From Hypericum androsaemum (taxonomy: Eukaryota > Streptophyta > Magnoliopsida > Malpighiales > Hypericaceae): 64,000 bases of DNA. The stretch spans positions 15,248,221 to 15,312,220 of the forward strand of contig OZ023181.1 in the NCBI GenBank assembly GCA_963995505.1, in the 5' to 3' direction. Positions 11,381 through 22,620 of the stretch are shown here, piece by piece (the stretch's first letter is position 1; every line of letters starts with the position of its first letter). The notes beneath the pieces were generated by a model. That model searched no databases, had not been told where the DNA came from, and saw only the letters and a list, made by a program, of their open reading frames with translations. A program made the position numbers and the translations under genes.

Positions 11381-12570
11381 GTCAAAAATAATCACGGAGA
11401 GGAAATAATAACTCGAATACAATTTTTTTTTGTGATAACTAGAATACAATTGTGGAAAACCAAGAACGTCACAATGTAAACAACTTGGGTGAGAAAGTTA
11501 TTGTGTGACACCTTTTTCAGAAGGGTAACAAATAATATAAAATCTCACACACAAGAACGCGGAATGTGAGAGATTAACTAATTATTTTCCAACAACCAAG
11601 GAAATTAAAAACCAAATACAAGGTACCCTACTCAATAGGTAAGGATCTTCTCAAAAACAAATTCAATAGGTAAGGTTCCCGAGAATTCTTTATTTCTTTT
11701 TAAAGATACTGCTATAATGAGATGTCACTATCGGATTAGTCAAAGAGAATGTGGTCCATGGATTGAAAATGACCCTTCTAATAATCAAGACGAAGAGCCA
11801 TAGAGTGAACAGTTCCGGCATATTATAAAACCTATTCGCACGTGCTTAATCATGAAGACTATATTACATTTTTTGGGGAACGATAACGATTGTATTATAT
11901 ATACCAATGTTATGACTTGTGCCCAGACGCCTCACTAGGGTTTTAATTTCCCCGAGATTAGCGATCGTGGACAAATCAAACAAATTGATTTCCTTTCCCC
12001 AAAAAAGTTGAAACGTATTAATTTCAGCTCGCGTCATTCTTTCCTCGAGGTAATAAAGGAATGGCCAGACTTCACCTCAGAACTATATAATATGATAAAT
12101 TTTTTATTATAATGTTCAGTTAAATTGAATTTGTGACATGCTGCACAGTTTGCCAAACATGCTTAAATCAAGTTGGACATTACAGTATATTAACAAAATT
12201 TCTCTAGTTTTCAAAATGGGAATTTGATTTGCAAGATCTTATTCTTGATCTCCTCAGATCTCAAGTAAACTAAGGTTTAGGGTCTTATTTAATGTCGATC
12301 ATATACAATAATGTGCCGTGGATCTGGGCGTATTCATTAATGTTTAGGGACAACCAATCACATTTTCTTTTATAATGAACTATTCATATAATGATTATTC
12401 TTTTCACTTTCCTAAAAAACTTGCAAAGATTTAGAAACCCTTTTGCATCTTCTGTTAATTAGAAAAACCTTTTTTTTCACTGGCAAAAGAACATAATATT
12501 AGGGCATGAGTACTAAGCCTTCAGATGTTGACGATGTTTGAATTCTCACTCTCTATCTCTATCTATATGA

Positions 12571-12810
12571 CCGGATTGAGTGGGGACTAAAGAAATTTTG
12601 TTCACAGGTGAGGACTACATTTTGGACCGTCAGATTTGATTATCTTTAAATCTGATCAGGTGATATTGGTTTGCATGTGAAATGATATTAGTTTGCACGT
12701 GAAGTGATAATGGTTTGCAAGACGCTGATTTACATATGAAGTGATATTGATTTGCATGTGAAGTGATATTGGTTTGCATGTGTAGTGATATTGGTTTGAG
12801 TTAGTCCCCA
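12571..12810 (+). mobile_element. Short TIR element with 22-bp repeats in the bHLH1 promoter
   Basis: The perfect inverted ends tggggactaa (12,581-12,590) and ttagtcccca (12,801-12,810) enclose about six 22-bp repeats of the type TGATATTGGTTTGCATGTGA. A second copy lies inverted at 35,315-35,546. Homology between the two copies includes 10 more bases (ccggattgag) on one side, so the true left edge is uncertain. The element ends about 100 bases before the bHLH1 start codon. Its repeats bring several CANNTG E-boxes, including CACGTG at 12,696-12,701 and CATGTG at 12,674, 12,755 and 12,777. The superfamily is unresolved. Confidence 0.75.
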
Positions 12811-12887
12811 TGAGTGGGCTCATATCTATATTAGGGCATCAAAGATATATATTTCTTATCTTCTTCAAGGTCTCATAATTAGCTGAT

Positions 12888-12910
12888 TAGGCATCTCTCT
12901 CTCTCTCTCC
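12888..12910 (+). promoter_or_regulatory. CT-repeat leader just upstream of the bHLH1 start
   Basis: A pyrimidine tract (ctctctctctctctctcc) ends two bases before the ATG at 12,913. CT tracts are common in plant core promoters and 5' leaders. A weak TATA-like stretch (gatatatatttc) lies near 12,844. The transcription start cannot be placed from sequence alone. Confidence 0.4.
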
Positions 12911-12912
12911 AA

Positions 12913-15900
12913 ATGGAAAAAGCTCCGACCAAGTGGCTACAGGATCCGGAAATGGTAAGGCTCTCAACCCGGAACTTCTAGCTGATCTTCATCTCCTTAT
13001 GTGCATTTTTCTAATTAACACCATCAATGGAACAGGTAATGGAGGATCCACCTTCTAACTACCAATACCAAATGAACCCTCTTGTTCTTGGTCAAGACCA
13101 CCACTCCGGTGAATCTCCGAAACCCACATCCCAGTTGATGATCTCCTTCAACCCGGATTGTTCTCCGGATACCTTGGAAGATCTCTACTGTCCTGAGAAC
13201 GAACCCCGAAAGGGGAAACGCCCTTGCTTGGTTCCTTCTCAAGCACATGATCTGGACGATCACTGTGGTTCGGCTTATTATAATTATTCGGATCAGATGA
13301 ACAAGACCACTCCTGGATCAGCAAGGAAAAATTCTTCGTTTGCCAAGGAACATGTGATAGCGGAAAGGAAGCGCCGGGAGAAGCTTAACCAGAAGTTTAT
13401 CGCTCTTTCATCTGTTGTTCCAGGCATTAAAAAGGTACATATTTTCTCGTCTTTTTTTCGAAAATTAAATTTTATTTATGATATTTAGGCCAGAAGATGA
13501 ACCCACAATCTCTAAGCCACCAGCCTCCTACAAAACTCGTTAGAAAAAAGCCTTTAGTTTCTTTTGTCTGTACGTTTAGTTTCTTTCTAGTATAGTATCT
13601 TCCATGGACAACCTTAATTAACTCGCTTCGCTCATCCCGCATTGTTGCATTTTTTAATATAAATTTTGAAGTTTTATTGGATCCAACTAAAGTACAAACC
13701 CAATAAAATGAATAAAAGCGGCCCAGCTTCTTGAATTGCTGCCAATCAGAAGAGCCAGCAAAATACATCCTTCTCCATGTAGTTGATTTCCTCATAGAAT
13801 TAACCTACCATAAACCAAGTAGTCTATTCAAAAAATAACCTTTCCCTTCTCTCTCTCTAAAGTTAGAGAGACTCTCTCTCCGAACACTAGGAGCCTCCTT
13901 TCTTTTAAGGTTTTTACCCCCTTCTTCTTTCTATCGTTGAAGGCAAAATTGTCTTCTCCTTTCCTTACCTCCTCCTCCCTCCACCCTCCTGGCCACCGCA
14001 TAGCCATCCTACCACCACCTACTACCACGCCTCCCCTGTTTCTCCTTTGTTTTAGTTTCTTGACTCTTCCTCTTCTCTAGATTTTAAAGAATGAGTGAGC
14101 TTCTGTTGTTGCGACAAGCTCTCTAGCGTCGTTACAGAAAGTCGACCACAAGTCGACCCTCTTTACAGCCACTTCTAGAGAAAAGCTCTCCGGTCTCGTC
14201 TCGACAGCATCTCGGCCTCATCGTCTTTCTCTTCGCTCAAGGTCACAGTAGCTTCCCTTCGTCTACAGACCTCTCTCTTGCGCCCGATTCGACTCGTCGC
14301 CAGCCTCCTCTCAGTTTTCAGCTCCGCCTCAGCCTCTCTTCTCGCCTCTGTATCGCTTCCAGAAGCTGGCCCACCAACAGAGTGCCAGTGCCAGCTTCGA
14401 TGGGCGATCGAAGGGGTTGGTCGCTATAGGCCACCCCTCCTATCCTCTTCCATTTTTACTGTATTTTCTGTTATATTTCTTGCTTTGTGATGTCATATTT
14501 TACTGTTCTTGTCTTGTTTATGTTTAATGTCGAACTTGTTGTTTCGTATTTGTCATCACGAGTTGCTACCTCTGCTTTGGGAGTATTCGTCCAACCAGAG
14601 TTGCCTCCTTTATGGAGCTTCTTATTGTGTTGCATCTCGTATATGGCTCAATAATAAGTTTCAGCAAACTTTTGTGTTAGCAATATTTTGGTCAGGTTTT
14701 CTGCCTCTTTTCTAGGGGGATCTCAACTCTAGTAGCTGTTAATATGACTATTGTGGCAAACTGTTTCACCCAGTGGGTTGTGATGGCGATTGATGCAATG
14801 ACTTCTATTTTTGTATTTCCTGTTGTTTCTTTTATTTCTGTGTCTGTAATGTCCTTTTTATTAGTGAATGACCTCTAGGTCACTTTCCCACAAAAAAATA
14901 AATGAGGTAGTATTTTTTAATAGAATTAAACCTGCTTTCATATTAACCATTACATCGAAAAATTCGAACATAAGAGTGCCAAAAGGTCTGGCGGCAGATG
15001 AAGAGTCCAATTAGGCACACAAACACCCATGCAAGACGTGGTCACTACCCAATTGGCCACCTCATTAGCCAAACGCGAAACATAAATAAGGCTACAAAAG
15101 TGCAAGAGGCTATGGTCAATTCTCGCTAATGAAGGAATGTTCTCCAACTGCCAAGCTATAGAATCCAACACCCCGTTGTTGAAGTTCACCGTGATAAAGC
15201 AATCTGATTCAACCATCGCTGGAGATGAGAGATGACAACATTGTGCCAATCGAATACCCATCTGGATGGCATCGATTTCAGATTCAATGACAGAGGACAC
15301 TAATCCCCTACTGTTTTGGCCATCAATAATAAGGCCTACATGATTTCACAGGAAACTCTGACTGGAATAGAGCGGCCCCTACTCCAAAAAATTCTTGGGC
15401 ACAAGCTGAGCCATTTCTCCCATCTAAGTCTGGCCCTTTTAAAGGTAGTTCGCGGGCACATAAAAGTCTCAACAAAATGGTGGCATTACGAGCTTTCCAA
15501 ATCTGCAAAACTACAAAGAGGAGCAACATAATTAAATCACCAGCGTCTCTAGCTTGCAGAGAACGACAAGCAACCCCAAACCAATCAGTAAAAGATTCAG
15601 AAAATGTTGCATCCCATATCAGCCCTAAACATCCACAAAACCAAGCAGCACACGCATGATTACACTAGAATAATAAATGAATAACAGTTTCAGACTCAGA
15701 ATTACACAGTGTGCAAAGATCATCTCGACTGAGGTTTCTTTTTTTCATCACACTCACAGTAGGAATGCAATCCAAAGAGAGTTTTCATAAGAAACATTTT
15801 AATTTGGGAGGGACGGTCTGCCTCCGCAGGCCCTCTAGTGAGCTTTCAACTCATGATCTGTACCAGAATTTGAAGAAAAGTTAGATATACTACTATTAAA

Positions 15901-18900
15901 AGAGAGATAGCCCAATCTAGCAATATAATATTCATTATTAGCTTTACACCAGATCAATTTATCTCTTAGCCTCAATTGAGGATGGTTCAATCTGAGAATT
16001 GCCACTCGTTCCTGTAAATCAAACAATTCAACATTAAGAGGAGCATTCCAATCATTAGTCTCATGATTCATCAGCTCCCCGATCTACTGCACATCAGTAT
16101 GCATGGGTTTGGCAGACTAATTTTTTTTGTGTTCCAAAGAAGGAACCCAACAATCACACCAGATGTTAATTGAAGCACCGTCACCAATTTGCCAGGTGGA
16201 ATCAGGTTTAATGCATTCCTTACTGAAGTGGATGCTTTTCAAAATCCAGGAGCTGACTCTCCCCCTATCTGCATTAAGGAAATTAGTTCTCAAGAAGTAC
16301 AACACTTTTAGAAACTTAGAACAAAGCAAGTTTGGGTTATTTAACAAACGCCAAGCCTATTTACCAAGAAAAGCGTTGTTAAACAACTCCATATCTCGAA
16401 AACCAAGCCTTCCTTGTTTCTTTGGTCTAGTAATCTTTTCCCACCTCAGCCAGTGGATCATTTTCTTTTCCACCTTGCCTTTCCACCAGAAACGAGCCAA
16501 GATCCCACTGATTTTAGTACATAAGTTCTTAGGAAATGTCAAGCACTTCATGGAATAAGTTAGGATGGTAGAAAGGACTGCCTTAACCATCATTTCCCTT
16601 CCAACTGAAGAGAGCAAATGCTGCTTCCAGGATTGAGCCTTGAGAACAATTTTTCAAGAATAAAATTCAAGACTTTAGTTTTTTATCTACTCCAGAAAGC
16701 CAGGAGTCCCAGATAGCTGTCAGAATGAGCCATCTCCTTCATCCCTAAGGTAGCCAGAATATTTTCATTCAACTAAACATGCACACCACTTCCAAACTAA
16801 ATACTGGACTTGTCCAGGTTGAATTGCTGCCCCGAAACAGCCACAAAATTAGAAAAAAGCTTCCTAAAAGAAGCAGCCTCGTGCACAGTAGCCTTGCCAA
16901 ACACAAGGGTATCATCAGCGAAGAGCACGTAAGTCAAAGTAGGACACTCGATAGACAATAAACGAGGTAGTCTAGAGTTAGACAATGTGTAGCAAATTAG
17001 ATAAGATGGAGCTAAACATGTTATTGGACATCAATTTTTCTATCTAATAATAAGCTTTAATCCTCAAATATTGGTAAAGTATCCATTATCCATTGGCATA
17101 TGGTGTGCACAAGTTTACTTGGTAAAAAAACTCATTTTAAAAAAAGAAATTTAAAAAATATGAGAGCGACCAGCTAATAACTTGAATTCGTGTAGCGACT
17201 GCAAAGGGCACCGAATTTGGTCATGAACATGTATTTTTGTACAGAACCGCCTTGGAACACACACTGGGTTGCTCAGTTATGATACAATGGGTCGCTCAGC
17301 TATGATACAATGGGTCGCCCAATTATGATGCAATAAGTCACTCGAAGCGGTCCCAATTTTTTCCTGAAACACGCACTGGTTCGCTTAGTTATTATACAAT
17401 AGTTTGCTCAGTTATGATACAATGGGTCGTCCAGTAATGATGCAATGGACCGCCCGAGTTCGCTTAGTTATGATGTAATTATTCGATCAGTTATGATACA
17501 ATAGTTCTCCCAGTTATGATACAATGGTTCACTCTGTTATCATATAATGGTTCACTTAGTAATGATGAAATGGCTCGCCCAATTATAATGAAATGGTTCG
17601 CCTAGAATTGGGTCTAGGACTGTCCTGAAAACAAGATTCCAGGACCAAATCTGGTCCCACTACAAAGATTGTTTAAAAACTATAGAAAATAGGGAGGTGA
17701 CCCACCGCCACGTGCCAGTACCGGATAGATCTAAAAGAAATTAGGATAAATTATCCTCACGTCCCTGGATTATAGTTTTATCACTCGCAGGTCCCTGTAT
17801 TTTGAAAATAGTGTGTGAGGTCCCTGCTTTTTAAGTAATATTGGTCTGAGATCTCTAGTCACCGGATCAGAGATTTTCTCCGACGGATAGCCTTCTGAAA
17901 AGATGAAAATACCCCTCTGAACAAAAAATAAAAAAAGTCTTCATCTTCAACATTGGAACCACCTTTGAATACGAAGAACGAACATAAAAACAACACCTAT
18001 GGTTTAAAAAAATTCACTGAGGGGCTCCGTCGTCTTCGAGCTCCGCCGCCGCCAAGCTCGACCCCAAAGCCATTTGGGTCACTTCAATCTTGGAACTTTC
18101 TGGGCCAACCAACACCTGGGGTTTATCATCCCAGTTAAAACCATTCTCTCCTGAAGTGTTCATTCTCCGGTCATCGTCGTCTGTGTGGTCTCTTGTGGAG
18201 CATCGTCAATTAGGGATTTTTGGATCCAATTTTGAGCCTTATCGACCCACAAAGATTACGAAACTGTCGACCCAAAAGACGGGAGGGTTAGAATTTACGA
18301 AGCTGCCATCAATCCAGAAGTCACCGTCGACCCACAAGCCGCATCGACCCACCGTTGTTCATATTTTGGGATTTCCCCTTACATTCTCTTTGCTTAATAT
18401 TTCTGACCTAAAAATTAGGTAAACTAAATTGGTTGTCGTCATCGTCTCGCCGTTCTCCTATCGGGCCAGTAGAGAGAGATGATAGGGATTAATTTGGTGG
18501 CACGAGAGATTGACTAACGGAGGAGAGAGAGGGGAACAGTAAAGGAAGAGTGGCGATGGTGGTGGAGGTTAATTTTTTTTAACCCCAGGTTATATTTTTA
18601 TGTTCGTTCTTCGTGTTCAAAAGGTGGTTCCAAGGTTGAAGATGAAGACTTTTTTTATTTTTTGTTCAGAGTGGTATTTTCGTCTTTTCAGAAGGCTGTC
18701 TGTCGGAGAAAATCTCCGATCCGGTGACTAGGGACCTCAGAGCAATATTACTTAAAAAGCAGGGACCTCACACATTATTTCTAAAATATTGGGACCTGCG
18801 AGTAATAAAACTATAATCCATGAACCTGAGAATAATTTTTCCAAGAAATTAAACTAGAGAGACACACGCGTCTTTTGATGTTTCCAGCAGAGCATGTGGT

Positions 18901-21249
18901 TGCAAATAGAATCCATGTTACCCAAGGTCCAAACTTACCTTTTTTTGAAAAGTAATCTTTCCCAAGCTAGGTCTTTTAATGCATATGGACATAAAAAATA
19001 AAAGAGTCTAACATATTTATTGCATATTCATCTATTTTTTCACTATATTGTTCCTTCTACCCTTCAAAAGAACTCTAGAATTATATGAATTTTTAACCAA
19101 CTTAGTTTTATCTTTTGTGCTATTATGGGAATCATACGGCCATATGATTAGTTCATTCTAATATTATACTAAAATATTCATATGTATCCTAAATATTAAA
19201 TAATGGTCATACCATATATACATATATAATAAATTAATTTTTGTCACATAAAATTTGCACGAACTTAATTTTATATTTTATTCATTGATTTACCTTAATT
19301 TTTTACCTTTTCCTTCTTACAGTGTATTTTATAAGTAGATTACTATCTTCTTCTTTTTGTGGCTTCGTTGATACGTTGGAATTTTAAATACGCGCATGCC
19401 TCTCTGCTTTAATTTTTCTAGACCTGGTACTGCCACGTGGGTGGCCTCTCCACCAGTGGGTCCATCTCCCTGATTTTTTAAATCCCTGCCAATGGGTCGC
19501 CTTCTATATTTTTCATTTTATTTTTAAAATTTTGGAAATTATTGCAAGTTCTTATCTATTTTTAAAAAAAAATTATTTAAAAAAAAACCCGAGCTACAAA
19601 GCCTTATTTTGTCATTTGCCTGGGTTTGAACACAAAATCTCTATCAAATCTTTTACAAATCGTATCAAGGTAGCCAGACTAGAAGGTGTGGGCGGATCAC
19701 ATCCTTTTCACATAGTGGTAATGCTTGTTGAGTATGTTCGTTTGACGCTACTTCAGGCTGATCTTCCCGAAGAGATCACAACGACTGGAAAGTTTGGCAC
19801 CTCGAAGTCGACTCTTCGCCACATAGGACTGTAGGATGTTCCAAGGGTTGTACAGCCTCATGAGAGGCCATTTATAAAACTGATATTTTTGCATCATCAA
19901 CTAAGGTACAATGCATTTTTTAGTTTCAACCAACTAATTACTACTATGAAACTATGATCTTTTATGACCAAATATGCACTCCAAAAAATACTTGTTAAAT
20001 CTATTATTAGTAACGAAGTCGAGCCGGAGCTGTTGGCAATTCAAAACAAAGTTATTTTGGACATCTCAAAATGGAGAATAGTTGATCTCGTCACGATTGA
20101 TTTTTTACAATTAGATTCTCTTATTTGATTTATTCCCAATCTTTGATTTCTTAACAATCTTTTTTTTTCAATTTTTGTGAAATTTTTAGTTAACTAAATC
20201 CCGTAAGATTAAATTCTTGTTCTTATTAAGAGAAAGAAGGAAAAAACTAACTAATAATGCATTGGTAGCTGATACTCGAAAATGCACTTATTTTGAGTGC
20301 TTATTTATTTTCTATTGGTATCTATGAGTTAATCCCAAAATATGGTATCAAGCTAGTTCGAGATACAAGTTACATGTTTGGTTGAAGAAATGTACTGCAG
20401 TGTATATTATATCCCACATCGAAATTAGGATCGTGTTTGGACCATGTTCACTCCGGCTCGATTTAAGAAGATTAACACTTATAAATAAATTAAAACTTAG
20501 ATCAATATTGTCTCTCTGACGAAATTCATTATGTCTAAGTTTGCATGAATTTAGAATTCAGCGACGTATGATAAAACGGGATGGTGTAGATTTTGTGCTT
20601 ACATATTCAAGTTTTTATGTATGTAATTTCGGTCGTTGTTTGTTACAGATGGACAAGGCTTCTGTGCTTGGCGAGGGAATCAGGTATCTGAAGCAACTCC
20701 AAGAACAAATACAATCCCTCGAGGACCAAGCTGCCCAAAAAACAACAGAATCAGTTATCTTCGTGAAGAGGTCTCACATTTTTCTGGAAGACGACCGGTC
20801 GTCATCATCGGCTGGTGAGGACTCCGATAGCTGGTTCGAAGAGGAAATGACGCTCCCAGCAATCGAAGCAAAAGTTTCAGGTAAGAACAACGTTCTCATC
20901 AGAGTTCACTGCGAAAAGAAAAAGGGTTGCCTCCAGAAGATATTGGGAGCAATGGAGAGGCTCAACCTTCGTGTCATCACCAGCAATGCACTGCCTTTTG
21001 GACGTTCCATCCTTGACGTCACCATAACCACTAAGGTAAATTTATCTTAATAACTAATGCTCGTTGTTTATTTTATATCAATCCTGAGCGTTTTGTAAAA
21101 TATATGACTCTATATTATTCTTCCATAATTTTAATTTGATCAACACCCACTAATGCAGTTTCTGCTCCTTCTAGATTGATGAAGATTGTCAATTAACAGT
21201 CACTGATCTTGTAACCAGCCTAAGGCAAGCTCTACTTGAGTCGATGTGA
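12913..21249 (+). CDS. bHLH transcription factor 1 (bHLH18/25-like), four exons
   Basis: The model joins 12,913-12,954, 13,036-13,434, 20,649-21,035 and 21,175-21,249 through GT-AG introns, all in phase 0, giving 300 residues. The acidic N-terminus begins MEKAPTKWLQDPEM. The bHLH spans about residues 114-195: the basic region HVIAERKRREKL has the His-Glu-Arg pattern of E-box/G-box binders, helix 1 ends VPGIKK at the exon 2-3 junction, and helix 2 continues MDKASVLGEGIRYLKQLQEQ. A C-terminal ACT-like fold follows (LPAIEAKVSGK to TSLRQALLESM) and probably mediates dimerisation. It should act in the nucleus as a dimer. Related family members regulate terpenoid pathways or ER bodies, so a target pathway here would be a guess. 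Its exon structure matches the paralogue at 57,807. Intron 2 is 7.2 kb because of TE insertions, yet splice sites and frame are intact, so the gene may still be functional. Confidence 0.9.
14060..14893 (+). mobile_element. Probable LINE 3' end, plus strand
   Basis: Pyrimidine-rich, GC-richer sequence leads into a T/G-rich 3' region ending tgacctctaggtcactttcccac and an A-run near 14,890. This layout resembles LINE 3' ends elsewhere in the window. No RT domain is left and the left edge is arbitrary. Confidence 0.35.
14905..16990 (-). mobile_element. 5'-truncated, decayed LINE (RT to RNase H)
   Basis: Read on the minus strand from 16,985 down: the RT catalytic motif in YVLFADDTLVF (16,985-16,797); the post-RT region with SSVGREMMVKAVLSTILTYS and FWWKG..KKMIHWLRW (16,617-16,117); zinc-finger RVT-like sequence (about 16,071-15,640); a linker LQIWKARNATIL (15,529-15,323); and an RNase H-like end with EIDAIQMGIRLAQ and RLANEVANW (15,300-14,950). 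A T-run near 14,909 is the poly-A tail. Frames are broken several times and the endonuclease and first half of RT are missing. It lies antisense inside the bHLH1 intron. Confidence 0.85.
17207..17658. mobile_element. 452-bp non-autonomous MULE made of 23-bp repeats
   Basis: The left end ggcaccgaatttggtc and the inverted right end gggaccagatttggtcc form TIRs. The flanking 9-mers actgcaaag (17,198-17,206) and actacaaag (17,659-17,667) differ at one base, a MULE-type TSD. The interior (about 17,270-17,600) is a 23-bp tandem repeat containing GTTATGATACAATGG. Both the right terminus (caggaccaaatctggtccc) and the repeat match the large FAR1/ULP MULE at 36,984-45,582, so this is probably a deletion derivative that could be mobilised by that family. 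It has no coding capacity. Confidence 0.75.
17744..18842. mobile_element. Palindromic MULE-type element, 1.1 kb, perfect 9-bp TSD
   Basis: The 9-base repeat aagaaatta is exact at 17,735-17,743 and 18,843-18,851. The arms are inverted over about 250 bases, with recurring phrases such as ggtccctg..tttt and aaatctccgatccggtgac. The unpaired middle (about 18,000-18,580) is GC-richer with plus-strand ORFs (17,953-18,422) that match no family I know; it may be captured host sequence. Confidence 0.85.
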
Positions 21250-21389
21250 GTTTCTTCATTATTTTTATTGGAGTAATGTCCGCCGAACATTTCTGGCTTT
21301 CGGATATGTAACATATTTAGTAGTTATACCTTTCGAGAGAGAAAAGAATAGGGAAAAGTGCATTTAGGTGTTGGCGTTTCCTTGTTCTC

Positions 21390-21960
21390 AAATACATGAA
21401 CCTTAAACGTCATAGCATACCACCCTCCGGCTTCCTTTGTCTTTTTTTTTCTTTTTTTTATTATTTGTGTTGTTGTTGCTTCGTCGTTCTTTTCTTTTTT
21501 AGCAGTTTTATCATTTTACTATTTTCCTATGGTTTCCCCAAACTCAGTAGGTTTGGTGATTTTTTTTTTTGCCCTTTATGTTTAATAGTATCTGCTTGGA
21601 TCAATCTTGGCTTGATCCAAGATCGATGTGCATTTAGGTGTCTATCATGTTGTTGTAGCTAGCTACATCTATATTCTTCCAATTTTGACTCTCACTCGTG
21701 TACATCTTGTATTCATCACAGTGCTCGTTAATACGAAGCTGCATTCCGACATAGTTGAGTATTTATCACCTATCATTTTGGTGAGCGAATTCCCGGTTAA
21801 ACATAATAACCAACCTCACGCTGCTTACGACAGGATGCTACACAACTCCTATCTTGTGTCTAGTTATGTCTCATGTATTTCCATACTATGTCGTATGTAT
21901 TTTATGTCTGCACCGTAATGTCTTTACTTAATGAAAGACTTTAAAAGTCATAACCTTCAA
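21390..21960 (+). mobile_element. LINE 3' end downstream of bHLH gene 1
   Basis: T/G-rich sequence ends with tttacttaatgaaagacttt and an A-run near 21,958, the usual LINE tail in this window. A long direct repeat (tgtt.g.gtttccttg.tctcaaatacatgaacc) occurs just before it at about 21,369 and again after it at about 22,006, suggesting it is flanked by a large target duplication or a local tandem repeat. No RT is present. Confidence 0.5.
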
Positions 21961-22339
21961 AAAAAAGAAGGAAAAAAACTATCAGTATAAGTGCCCAATC
22001 TTCAGTGTTAGTGTTTCCTTGCTCTCAAATACATGAACCTTATATGTCTTATGGTAGTTTGGAACTCATTATTCTTATCTCTGATTATAATTTGTGGATT
22101 TACATTAGAAAATCATAGCATCAACTGTTTGGAATTCGATTTTTCTTACATTATCATTGAACGTAAGTTCACCATTTTGTTTGAAATTAGACAATCTAGC
22201 ATCAATTGTTTGAAATTAGACAATCTTGCCAAATCAAGTATTTTGTTTGGAAAATGGGTAATTCGGGAACAGACGGTCATAATTTTGGACATTTTGGGAT
22301 GGTGGAAATGGATCAGAATGATATGTATTTCGCACTCCC

Positions 22340-22620
22340 CTCCTTTTGGGTAGGTCTAAGACGTTGTCTCTGAATTTTGTTCTGGATAGAGTGGTGTAAA
22401 AGGCACAATCTTGAAAACAAAACTTACTAGCTTCTGCGGGTAGAGAAACAAATAAAATGGTCAAAGCGGTTCTATCATCAATATCAACTTACACGATGCA
22501 ATATGTAAAGTTCCCAAAATCGTTTTGCATTAAGTTGAATGGTATCCTTGCAATATTTTGGTGGAAAGTTACTGTGGGGAAAAGAACTATCCATGGATGA
22601 TATTGAACAAGAAAATTGAG
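22340..22620 (+). mobile_element. LINE reverse-transcriptase fragment
   Basis: The plus-strand frame, with breaks, reads LLASAGRETNKMVKAVLSSI, then YTMQYVKFPKSFC and ILAIFWWKVTVGKRTIHG. This is the LINE region just after the RT catalytic domain and resembles 16,617-16,357 and 47,904-47,700 here. Only about 90 codons remain. The surroundings (22,045-22,340) hold short direct repeats around tttgaaattagacaatct. Confidence 0.75.

Larger units (their letters stand above)
9727..12570. other. Gene-poor distal upstream region of bHLH gene 1
   Basis: AT-rich, with no protein-coding gene recognised on either strand. Contents seen: a 27-base tandem duplication around 9,775-9,830 (attttaattttggttcaatt twice), a decayed organellar-type tRNA (10,048-10,120), a 63-bp tandem duplication at 11,278-11,380, and otherwise unassigned sequence. 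Confidence 0.5.
13435..20648 (+). other. TE-expanded intron 2 of bHLH gene 1 (7,214 bp)
   Basis: It runs from the donor after ...IKK (aag|gtacat) to the acceptor gttacag|ATGGAC. The same intron in the paralogue is 64 bp (58,428-58,491). Contents: unassigned sequence with retroposon-like tails (13,490-14,893), a minus-strand LINE (14,905-16,990), a 452-bp MULE derivative (17,207-17,658), a 1.1-kb palindromic MULE (17,744-18,842), then about 1.8 kb of AT-rich sequence without recognisable genes (18,852-20,648). Confidence 0.85.

Noticed and set aside
14278..14715. Plus-strand ORFs with hydrophobic stretches
   Set aside because: They fall in the T-rich end of a LINE-like tail; hydrophobicity follows from T-rich codons.
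17953..18422. Pro-rich plus-strand ORFs inside the palindromic MULE
   Set aside because: No known domain, they overlap in different frames, and the arms are repeats; no evidence for a gene.
19532..19834. 100-residue plus-strand ORF in the bHLH1 intron
   Set aside because: No recognisable domain, begins in an A/T-rich low-complexity tract, and no partner in the paralogue.
20411..20421. ATCCCACATCG matches the plant snRNA upstream element (USE)
   Set aside because: The nearest TATA-like sequence is about 60 bases away, not at the spacing used by Pol II or Pol III snRNA genes, and no snRNA sequence follows.
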